A DNA stretch of 36,442 bases from Pseudomonas sp. PIC25. GTDB lineage: Bacteria > Pseudomonadota > Gammaproteobacteria > Pseudomonadales > Pseudomonadaceae. The stretch is taken from assembly GCF_002286785.1 (NCBI RefSeq), contig NZ_MUJY01000071.1, forward strand, positions 1 to 36,442. The letters run 5' to 3'. The notes under the pieces were generated by a model. That model was not told where the DNA came from, searched no databases, and saw nothing but the letters and a program-made list of their open reading frames with translations. Below are positions 1 through 6,164 of the stretch, one piece after another; the first letter of the stretch is position 1; each line of letters opens with the position of its first letter. Made by a program: the position numbers and the translations under genes.

Positions 1-74
1 CATTCTTGGCCAAGACACCGGAGCGGGTTATTTCATATTTCAGGCATGCGCCCGTACAGTACGCAGCCTAGATC

Positions 75-785
75 GTGTATTTGATTGCCGGGTTAATAAG
101 CCAAATTCACTATGCGATGCTAGAGAATAGCGGCTACACGCACTTTCCTGTCGAAAGGCACATTCACATCGACAAGGCTGACTTCGATGTTTTCGACAAT
201 TCGCCTGACTTCTGGCCACGCGCGGAAAAAATCGTTACCGAGCTGTACGAGCGACGAATACATCCCAGCATTACGGAAAAAAACGGAACAGCACACCTGA
301 CAATTGCAGCTTTTGCTCCAATTCCGATGCTGATGAAGCTTGGTGCACTCTTAGGTGACAAGACGGAAGCCAGCGTCTTTGATCTCCCCAGTGAGCGCTG
401 GCTGTGGGACAAAAACGCTGCCTGTCCTGCGCCGCAATTTACTTACACGGTCCCAGAGGTATTGGGTCGAGAAGCAGGAGCCGTTATCAGCATTTCAAAC
501 ATAGCTGTTCAGCCATCCGACCTACCTGTTGTTGAGTTCCGAGCAGTAACCCCCAATCGTGGAATCATTCGGCAAGAGGCGCACGTTCAAGAATTCCGGC
601 GCCAGTTCAACGCCTTCGTGTTGAGCTTGACTCGAGCAGGAGTGAGAGTCCTGCATCTATTCCCCGCAACACCTCTGTGCGCAAGTGTAGAGATCGGGCG
701 CATGCTGCTACCAAAGACGTTTGAAGAGGTATTTGTGTGGGAGTGGCAAGCGCCCGCATGGCGAAAAACGCTGCAACTTCTCTGA
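75..785 (+). CDS. SAVED-domain protein (cyclic-oligonucleotide sensor), possibly truncated at its N-terminus
   Basis: SAVED domains bind cyclic oligonucleotides and act as the sensing half of CBASS and some type III CRISPR effectors. The family is recognised from two half-repeats. The first lies near residues 75-110, with AFAPIPMLMKLGALLGDK followed by a Trp-Asp segment. The second is near residues 195-235, with HLFPATPLCASVEIGR followed by a basic/aromatic strand. The start used is GTG 75, with no clear ribosome site. The same frame is open upstream to the window edge apart from one TAG at 69-71, so this may be the C-terminal sensor half of a longer effector interrupted by a stop. A free-standing SAVED protein is the alternative. 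No effector nuclease, protease or CD-NTase gene is visible here; they would lie left of the window. Base composition is lower in GC than the core genes, consistent with transfer. The family call is fairly secure; its role in CBASS is inference. Confidence 0.66.
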   Translation: MYLIAGLISQIHYAMLENSGYTHFPVERHIHIDKADFDVFDNSPDFWPRAEKIVTELYERRIHPSITEKNGTAHLTIAAFAPIPMLMKLGALLGDKTEASVFDLPSERWLWDKNAACPAPQFTYTVPEVLGREAGAVISISNIAVQPSDLPVVEFRAVTPNRGIIRQEAHVQEFRRQFNAFVLSLTRAGVRVLHLFPATPLCASVEIGRMLLPKTFEEVFVWEWQAPAWRKTLQLL

Positions 786-918
786 CCTCGTAGTCGGCTA
801 TGTCGATAGGACTACTATATGGGCAGGATGCTGATGAAACGCCAGGCACGGCCATGATGCCGAATGCCATGGCTATGCAGCATGATGCTCCCGCTTCAAT
901 TCAATAACCCTGTTGCAC

Positions 919-1131
919 TCAGCTCCTGCAACCGCCCATCCAATATTCGTAAGAAGAAAGATCGTCCTCAGTGGCTGTGTTCTCAGCTACCCGATCAAGA
1001 ATGTAGTCAAACAAAAGATCGTGACCAACTGCCACTCCCTCATTTCCGCAATATTTGCATGTATGCCTCTCCCCATTCTCAACAACGATCCGTTTGAGCG
1101 GTTCGGGAGTTACACAGTCAATGCAGATCAT
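919..1131 (-). pseudogene. Fragment resembling the zinc-ribbon N-terminus of RES/HEPN-type toxin proteins
   Basis: This 70-residue reading frame starts MICIDC and has two Cys-x2-Cys pairs (residues 3/6 and 25/28) separated by 18 residues. An acidic helical stretch ending YEYWMGG follows. That pattern resembles the N-terminal domain found ahead of RES toxin domains or HEPN domains. The frame then hits a stop, and no RES or HEPN body follows in any minus frame before the end of the SAVED gene (787-918 holds only short broken frames). It is therefore probably a decayed remnant. The opposite-strand frames over the same bases have unnatural composition. A stand-alone small zinc-ribbon protein is the alternative. 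Its position next to a SAVED gene fits a defence or toxin islet, but the family assignment is from pattern memory only. Confidence 0.4.
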
Positions 1132-1300
1132 CTTTTAATCACTTTATTGATCACTGATTTGTTGGCTGCACAACGCCATCATCCAAGCTTGGGCCTAGAG
1201 CGATCAGGCAGTAGCCAAAATCTGGCTTCAGTCAATTAGGGCGTTTCCGGTCGACCAGCGACGGGATACTCGATCTACTTAACTAGCCAGCAAACTTATG
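1132..1300. other. Gene-free segment
   Basis: No convincing coding frame, RNA or repeat is visible between the zinc-ribbon fragment and the first REP. The short open frame reading through here on the + strand is antisense to that fragment and has no family resemblance. Confidence 0.5.
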
Positions 1301-1347
1301 GTTCCCACGCTCTGCGTGGGAACGCCGCCAGGGACGCTCCGCGCGCC
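1301..1347 (+). repeat. REP element, copy 1 (two hairpins)
   Basis: The first hairpin is a perfect 10-bp stem (GTTCCCACGC / GCGTGGGAAC) with a 3-nt TCT loop at 1301-1323. A second, imperfect GGGACGC hairpin follows at about 1331-1347. It has the same architecture as the copy directly upstream of the RAYT gene at 2235. It is the left partner of an inverted pair with the copy at 1459, giving a BIME-like unit. Confidence 0.85.
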
Positions 1348-1458
1348 CCCAGAGGAGAACTCACAGGCATAGCTGCCCATCGGCACTGCTATCTGCTTCA
1401 CCAAGCAGCGGGCGGCAGCGCCGAAGTAGAAGGACTGATCACGCTGGCCCAGTGGAGC

Positions 1459-1504
1459 GTGACGCAGAGCGTCACAGGCTGCATTCCCACGCAGAGCGTG
1501 GGAA
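1459..1504 (-). repeat. REP element, copy 2 (inverted)
   Basis: A GTGACGC-AGA-GCGTCAC hairpin at 1459-1475 is followed by a TTCCCACGC-AGA-GCGTGGGAA hairpin at 1484-1504. This is the reverse order of the copies at 1301 and 2235. The 111 bases between this copy and copy 1 have no coding signal. The sequence continues with AACGATCG, as in the copies at 2839 and 2930. Confidence 0.85.
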
Positions 1505-1766
1505 CGATCGAATACCGTCAGCAACCGTGAGATAGGCAGCATTTCCAGGCATTCTTCTCCCGGCAATCCGCTACGTTCCTTGACCGTCCCTCACCCAGTT
1601 CCTACCCTCGCAGCCCAGCGCCTAAGAAACGCTTCACATAGCGGCAATACTGCTCCCGAAAGCGGCGGTGTATCCCTTGAGGACATGGATATGCCTGTAT
1701 TCCTTCGCATCAACGCAAACGCTTCACCCCTCCCGCCCTCTTTCCCCTCCACCCCGGAGGTGCGCC
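1505..1766. other. Gene-free leader upstream of the Bro-N gene
   Basis: No reading frame here looks coding. The last bases contain a strong ribosome site (CGGAGG at 1755-1760) for the Bro-N start at 1767. No promoter can be named with confidence. Confidence 0.5.
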
Positions 1767-2357
1767 ATGTCTGAAGAGGTGCTGGCTCCCACCGTTTTCA
1801 CCCGCCACAAACGCCACCTGCGCGCCGTGTTGCTGGAGGACCAATGCTGGTTCTGCGCCCGCGACCTCGGCCGGCTGATGGGTATTCCGCTGTTGGAAGA
1901 GCGCGTGCACCGTCGCCTGGATGACGACCAGCATTGCCGCGCCTGGCTGCGCGACGGCCAGGGCGAGTACGGGGATGAGCTGCTGATCAGCGAATCCGCC
2001 CTCTATGCCGTGCTCATCCACTACTACCACCCGGAGAACCGCTGCATCCGCCAATGGATCACCCAGGAAGTGGTTCCGGCCCTGCGCGACCAGCACCAGC
2101 AAGACCACCACCAACCCCGCCGCGAAACCCTCCCACGGCCCGAGCCAGACGCTGACGGTGCTGCACTGGCAAGGCATGGTCTGGGTGCCGTACCGGCAGT
2201 GGCCCTCGCTGGAGCGATGAGCCCGCACCCGATCGTTCCCACGCTCCGCGTGGGAATGCCGCCCGGGACGCTCCGCGTCCCTTCACCCGACTCAAGGACG
2301 AACACATGGGCCGTAGCCGCTACCTCATCACCGAACCGGACCAGCCGCACTTCCTGA
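1767..2357 (+). CDS. Bro-N domain protein, probably frameshifted in its C-terminal part
   Basis: The N-terminal about 110 residues match the BRO N-terminal (phage antirepressor-type DNA-binding) family: an opening TVFTRHKRHLRAVLL segment, WFCARDLGRLMG, LLISESALYAVL, and YYHPENRCIRQWITQEVVPAL. ATG 1767 follows CGGAGG with six bases of spacing. The literal frame then runs on through REP DNA and overlaps the RAYT start, ending at 2357. A one-base shift near 2110-2150 instead gives TVLHWQGMVWVPYRQW and a stop at 2218-2220, just before the REP. That tail looks protein-like, so the ancestral gene most likely ended at 2220. Such genes often sit beside RAYT transposases in Pseudomonas, and a regulatory or accessory role is possible but unproven. 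Domain identification is good; the frameshift is inferred. Confidence 0.72.
   Translation: MSEEVLAPTVFTRHKRHLRAVLLEDQCWFCARDLGRLMGIPLLEERVHRRLDDDQHCRAWLRDGQGEYGDELLISESALYAVLIHYYHPENRCIRQWITQEVVPALRDQHQQDHHQPRRETLPRPEPDADGAALARHGLGAVPAVALAGAMSPHPIVPTLRVGMPPGTLRVPSPDSRTNTWAVAATSSPNRTSRTS
2235..2281 (+). repeat. REP element, copy 3, immediately upstream of the RAYT gene
   Basis: Hairpin TTCCCACGC-TCC-GCGTGGGAA spans 2236-2256. It is followed by GCCGCC and a perfect GGGACGC-TCC-GCGTCCC hairpin at 2265-2281. It ends 24 bases before the transposase ATG. Together with copy 4 it flanks the RAYT gene in inverted orientation, as expected for REPs mobilised by that transposase. Confidence 0.9.
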
Positions 2358-2842
2358 CCTGCACAGTGCTGGAGTGGCTGCCGCTGTTCACCCGCCCTGC
2401 CCTGGTGGACATACTGCTCGACTGCTGGCGCTACCAGCGGGCTCACCAGGGCCTGCGCCTGTACGGCTATGTGGTGCTGGAAAATCACCTGCACTTCGTG
2501 GCCCAGGCGCCGGAGCTGGATAAGCGGCTCAGCGCGTTCAAGTCGTACACGGCGCGAAGGCTCGTCGATCATTTGGAGCGCAGCGGTGCCGAGCGGGTCT
2601 TGCAGCGGCTGCGCTTCGCCAAACGTGCTCACAAGGTCGACCGGGTTTATCAGCTCTGGCAGGAAGGCTCGCATGCGGAGCTGGTGTGCAGCGAGGCGGT
2701 GATGCGGGAGAAGCTCGACTACATCCACCTCAACCCGGTGAAGCGCGGGTATGTGGACCGGGCGGAGCATTGGCGTTATTCCAGTGCCCGGAATTATGCC
2801 GGGGTGGAGGGGTTGATCGAGGTGGACCGGTGGGACTCGTGA
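2306..2842 (+). CDS. REP-associated tyrosine transposase (RAYT, IS200/IS605-like Y1 family)
   Basis: RAYTs are single-strand DNA transposases related to IS200 TnpA that recognise REP hairpins. This 178-residue protein has the expected size and catalytic features. The metal-binding HxH is at residues 61-63 (LENHLHFVAQ), and the nucleophilic tyrosine is at about residue 139 within KLDYIHLNPVKRGYV. A C-terminal W-x-SSARNY segment is also typical. The ATG at 2306 lies just after an inverted REP copy. The stop codon (2840-2842) falls inside the next REP hairpin. Five REPs of one type lie within 1.7 kb, pointing to this enzyme as their likely partner. No frameshift is seen, so it could be active. 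Confidence 0.92.
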   Translation: MGRSRYLITEPDQPHFLTCTVLEWLPLFTRPALVDILLDCWRYQRAHQGLRLYGYVVLENHLHFVAQAPELDKRLSAFKSYTARRLVDHLERSGAERVLQRLRFAKRAHKVDRVYQLWQEGSHAELVCSEAVMREKLDYIHLNPVKRGYVDRAEHWRYSSARNYAGVEGLIEVDRWDS

Positions 2843-2884
2843 CGCAGAGCGTCACAAGTGGCATTCCCACGCAGAGCGTGGGAA
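2839..2884 (-). repeat. REP element, copy 4, overlapping the RAYT stop codon
   Basis: GTGACGC-AGA-GCGTCAC (2839-2855) is followed by TTCCCACGC-AGA-GCGTGGGAA (2864-2884). The TGA stop of the transposase is bases 2-4 of the first hairpin. Orientation is inverted relative to copy 3. Confidence 0.9.
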
Positions 2885-2929
2885 CGATCGGGCAGGTGTG
2901 GGGCTGACCGAAGTGGATCGCCGGAACTC

Positions 2930-2975
2930 GTGACGCGGAGCGTCACAGGCGGCATTCCCACGCGGAGCGTGGGAA
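2930..2975 (-). repeat. REP element, copy 5
   Basis: GTGACGC-GGA-GCGTCAC (2930-2946) and TTCCCACGC-GGA-GCGTGGGAA (2955-2975) repeat copy 4 in tandem 91 bases downstream. Loop changes occur in both hairpins (AGA to GGA) while the stems are conserved. Confidence 0.9.
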
Positions 2976-3088
2976 CGATCAGTGACCGCGCTGCGCCCAC
3001 AGGCACTTTGGCGTCGAATCCAGGCATTCTCCCCGCAGGCGTTGGGCCTATGGTGACGGGCCGTTCATCCCTTCGATCTGGAGCTGAT

Positions 3089-3433
3089 ATGTCCGACTTC
3101 ATCACCGTGCTGCGCGAAACCTGCCCCACGCCCGTGCTGGATGCCACCAAGTGGAAGCGCATCGGCGGCGACCCGCATACCGTGAACCTCAACGCCTACG
3201 TCTCCCAGGACGGCAGCAAGATCATGGGCACCTGGATCTGCACCCCCGGTAAGTTCGAGGTGAATTACGAGAAGTGGGAATACTGCCATTTCCTCGATGG
3301 CTATTGCGTGATCACGCCGGAAGGCGAAGCGCCGATGCACCTGAAGGCAGGCGACGTGTTCGTGATCGAGCCTGGCATGAAGGGCACTTGGGAAGTGGTG
3401 GAAACCGTGCGGAAGTATTTCGTTTTCGCCTGA
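3089..3433 (+). CDS. Small cupin-domain protein (Cupin_3 / EutQ-like)
   Basis: This 114-residue protein is a single cupin barrel. It has the W-x-C-TPGKF strand, the EYCHFLDGYCVITPEGEAP turn and the HLKAGDVFVIEPGMKGTWEV second motif that typify the Cupin_3 family (EutQ/ureidoglycine-aminohydrolase-like small cupins). Such proteins are usually metal-independent or weak metal binders of unknown substrate in Pseudomonas. ATG 3089 follows GGAG at 3080-3083 and is preferred over longer in-frame starts that would read REP DNA as protein. It sits alone between the REP cluster and a long hairpin. No operon partner suggests a pathway. Confidence 0.82.
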   Translation: MSDFITVLRETCPTPVLDATKWKRIGGDPHTVNLNAYVSQDGSKIMGTWICTPGKFEVNYEKWEYCHFLDGYCVITPEGEAPMHLKAGDVFVIEPGMKGTWEVVETVRKYFVFA

Positions 3434-3514
3434 CGGCTGTTCGTTACCGACTTGCCGTATTGGCTGCTGTCGCCATCGCGGCGACGACTTTACGGTCACC
3501 GTACGTCGGAGTCT

Positions 3515-3544
3515 GGGGTGGACAATGCTTCGCTTGTCCACCCC
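3515..3544. repeat. Long perfect hairpin (11-bp stem), REP-like or terminator
   Basis: GGGGTGGACAA (3515-3525) pairs perfectly with TTGTCCACCCC (3534-3544) around an 8-base loop. It lies between the cupin gene (+) and the small exported protein gene (-), so it may end transcription from both sides. There is no U-run. The sequence resembles a dispersed Pseudomonas palindrome. Confidence 0.6.
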
Positions 3545-3581
3545 GCCCCTGGCAGCATCGGTCTGACCGGCCCCTCTGGCT

Positions 3582-3866
3582 CTACCATTGCCCCGAGAGC
3601 AAACAGGTCAGCGCTTCGATACCGCTGAACCTGTACCAGGGCCGCGGATCGTCACAACTGGTCGCCAGCGAGGCGACCGACACACCTTGGGCGCTTTCTA
3701 CCTGGGCGAACACCGATGGAGCCGTTTGCTGCGACTCGCTGACGACCGCAACCGGCGTCTCGGCCTGGGCTGGCGAACGAACCACGTTGGCCTGGGCAGG
3801 AAGCGTCGCCACACCGAGGGCGGTCAGGGAGAGGCTGAGGCATAGAGCCTGCTTGATCTTGTTCAT
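3582..3866 (-). CDS. Small exported protein of unknown function
   Basis: A 94-residue protein opens with a clear Sec signal peptide (MNKIKQALCLSLSLTALGV, cleavage probably after PAQA). A Ser/Val/Gln-rich mature part follows, ending in a short segment with two cysteines (SCDD...LTCLLSGQW) that could form a disulfide. The ATG at 3866 has a good AAAGGACG ribosome site. The family is not recognised. The + strand frames over the same bases show no protein-like features. The signal peptide, start context and Cys pair make it a probable real periplasmic protein. Confidence 0.65.
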   Translation of the reverse strand: MNKIKQALCLSLSLTALGVATLPAQANVVRSPAQAETPVAVVSESQQTAPSVFAQVESAQGVSVASLATSCDDPRPWYRFSGIEALTCLLSGQW

Positions 3867-4087
3867 GATGACGTCCTTTTGGCTGGATACCGCCTAACCT
3901 CGGCGGTCAGTAAGACGGTACAACGGGGCTTATCCAGACCCTATAGAACAGGGGAGCTAATGGCGTTTGGATGGCATTTGGTGACGAGTACCGGGTATAG
4001 AGCATCAGCCGGATTTCCGCTTGGCCATCCTCCGCAATAGAATTCCTTCTCCAGGAACTGATCCTTTGACTTATCCAAGGCCGGAAA

Positions 4088-4906
4088 ATGCAATCCCAAG
4101 ATTTCTTTTCGCTGTCCTCAGCAATTATTGAACTCATCCAGAAAGCAGCCCCTCTTATTGGGCTTGCGCTTGTTTTTATCCTTTATCTCTGGAGCTGGAG
4201 AAGAGCCGGATCGGCATTCTTCATCCTTCAGCGATTCTGGAGCCTACTGGGAGGAAATAAGGAACTGTCGGACCCTGATCTTTCCGAGGCGTGGAAGAAC
4301 GTAAAAGATTTTTACTCCATGCGGCTTAGGACCGGAATAAAATTCAAAAGCAAGGAACATCTGGAACAGACTTTGGCTTGGTTCAAAGAGAACAGGATCG
4401 GCCTGGAAGAAGTCATGCCCATTCGTTCGTACTTTGACGTAGACAGCCTCGCAGTCAGAGATCCAAACCTGAAAACCAAAAAGAAAGAAAATTGGTTCCT
4501 CGGCATTATACTTTCATTGGCTATCGGCCCACTCATTGTCCTCGGGATACCAGATCGCGCCTTCTTGATCGTTAAATCCACGGACACTTGGTTTCTAGCC
4601 AACAAAGGGACCGCCCACTCATGGAATCCGTTCTCATGGTCCATTACAAGCGATGACTGTAATAAAGAAATCCCAGAGCTTTTGGATCACGACCAAAAGG
4701 TAATTTGCGAACTAATTACAAGCGAAGACGCCACTTACATCAAGAAGACGATCTTTCAGCAAAGAGCGTTCGGTGTGCTCATGGGCACTTTTGCAGGATT
4801 CCTTATCATCGGCCTCGCCATCGCATGGTCCAAAGCCAAGACTGCACACGACCTTAGGCTCCGCATTATGACGAAGAAACCGGAACAACTTTTATTGTTC
4901 CCGTAG
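4088..4906 (+). CDS. Membrane protein of unknown function in lower-GC DNA
   Basis: This 272-residue protein has an N-terminal transmembrane helix (about residues 20-40), a soluble charged stretch (about 50-135), a second helix (about 138-160), a loop region with two cysteines, and a third helix (about 227-248). It ends in a short basic tail. I do not recognise a family with confidence. The DNA is visibly richer in A/T than the flanking core genes and uses codons such as AGA, ATA and AAA freely, which points to recent acquisition. It is monocistronic and convergent with the hydroxylase gene 28 bases away. An accessory or defence-like membrane role is possible but is only a guess. Confidence 0.72.
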   Translation: MQSQDFFSLSSAIIELIQKAAPLIGLALVFILYLWSWRRAGSAFFILQRFWSLLGGNKELSDPDLSEAWKNVKDFYSMRLRTGIKFKSKEHLEQTLAWFKENRIGLEEVMPIRSYFDVDSLAVRDPNLKTKKKENWFLGIILSLAIGPLIVLGIPDRAFLIVKSTDTWFLANKGTAHSWNPFSWSITSDDCNKEIPELLDHDQKVICELITSEDATYIKKTIFQQRAFGVLMGTFAGFLIIGLAIAWSKAKTAHDLRLRIMTKKPEQLLLFP

Positions 4907-4934
4907 AACTCGCCACATCATCGATACGGAAAAT

Positions 4935-5966
4935 TCAAAGCCTCGGCGCCTCGGCCCCCGCCACCGCCGAACGCTTCCCCGGCACCACCTTGCGCACTGT
5001 ATCGACGAACGGCATGACGATCAGGCTGTACAGCGTCAAGTAGCGGTGGGCGTCCTGTTCCGCCGTGCCGAATGTGATGTCTTCCGGCTTGGCGGTGGTG
5101 ACATAGAGGGTGCCGAACATCCAGTCCCAGAGGGACAGGTTGGTGCCGAAGTTCTTATGGAAGTGCCTGGGGGCATCGCTGTGGTGGATCTGGTGCTGGG
5201 CGGGACTGTTCAGCACGTGTTCGACCACCGGCCCGAACGAGAGCCAGACGTGGCTGTGCCGCAGGTTGGCGGCCAGGGCGTTGCAAATGAACATCAGGTA
5301 GGTCACGCCGAACAAGGTGTAGCGGCTGATCTCGCCGCCGCAGGCGTACCAGAAGGCGCCGGCATAGGCGCCGATGCAGACGGCTCCGACCAGCTTGCTC
5401 ACTACCTTTTCCAGGAAGTGCACCCGGCTCGCCGTTGCCGGCACCAGTACGGGAGCCGAGTGGTGGACCTTGTGGAACTCCCACAGCCAACTGCAATGAA
5501 AAGCCCGGTGGACCCAGTAGTGGACGAAGTCGTTGACCAGGAACAGGCCCAGTCCGTACAGCAGCGACAAGGTGAGGTTCTGCCCCAGCTGCGGACGCGC
5601 TCCCCACAGGTTGGTGAAGAAGGCGATGTAGTCGGCGGAACGCAGGATGTAAGGGTCCACCAGGCCGACGATGGGGATCACCAGCGCCACTTTCAGGACG
5701 GCCCGCACGAAGTAGTAGCGGTAATCCAGCAACGCCGAACGATGCCAGTGCACCTTGCCGCCGCCGATGAATTGCCAGAACGAGCCCGCATCGGTCAGGC
5801 CGCGCTGTTTGCGGTAGCGGAACAGGCCATAGGCCACGGCGTAGGAGATGCACAGGAACAACACGCCGAAGCGGCCGTTCAGGTCGAAGATGCCGGAGAG
5901 CTGGGCTGCGATCGGTGCGATCGCCCAGGCGTTCAGGTAGTGATGCAGGGTCTCGAAAACGCCCAT
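4935..5966 (-). CDS. Fatty acid hydroxylase / sterol desaturase superfamily membrane protein
   Basis: Members are di-iron integral membrane oxygenases that hydroxylate or desaturate lipids. The histidine clusters are present: HYWVHRAFH, then HKVHH, and near the C-terminus HSHVW plus HQIHHSD, spaced as in the superfamily. Several hydrophobic helices precede and separate them. Length (343 aa) is normal. The ATG at 5966 has no strong ribosome site, and alternative starts slightly downstream cannot be excluded. It is divergent from rlhA. The substrate cannot be deduced from sequence or neighbours; a hopanoid or fatty-acyl lipid is plausible. Confidence 0.85.
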   Translation of the reverse strand: MGVFETLHHYLNAWAIAPIAAQLSGIFDLNGRFGVLFLCISYAVAYGLFRYRKQRGLTDAGSFWQFIGGGKVHWHRSALLDYRYYFVRAVLKVALVIPIVGLVDPYILRSADYIAFFTNLWGARPQLGQNLTLSLLYGLGLFLVNDFVHYWVHRAFHCSWLWEFHKVHHSAPVLVPATASRVHFLEKVVSKLVGAVCIGAYAGAFWYACGGEISRYTLFGVTYLMFICNALAANLRHSHVWLSFGPVVEHVLNSPAQHQIHHSDAPRHFHKNFGTNLSLWDWMFGTLYVTTAKPEDITFGTAEQDAHRYLTLYSLIVMPFVDTVRKVVPGKRSAVAGAEAPRL

Positions 5967-6164
5967 ATACGCACAGGCCGGCCCAATCGGAAAAGGTGGC
6001 GGATTATAAGGGTAAGCCGAATCGTTCGTATATGAGAGCGCATCTCAGCTAAACAGCGGTGCAGCTCTCGCCTTCCGCCGCCCGGCACCCCACGGATGCC
6101 TCCCGCCCCCTGGCCCGTTACAATGCGCGCCTTGCCCGTGCCTTGCCTGATAAAGAAGAAAGCC

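Noticed and set aside
864-1239. Open frames on + antisense to the zinc-ribbon fragment
   Set aside because: No recognisable family or ribosome site, and the opposite strand has the CxxC pairs and normal start.
1279-1566. Minus-strand frame across the REP pair
   Set aside because: The reading consists of REP hairpin sequence, which produces spurious open frames.
1301-2975. CRISPR array
   Set aside because: The regular repeats are inverted REP hairpins of irregular spacing with no unique equal-length spacers.
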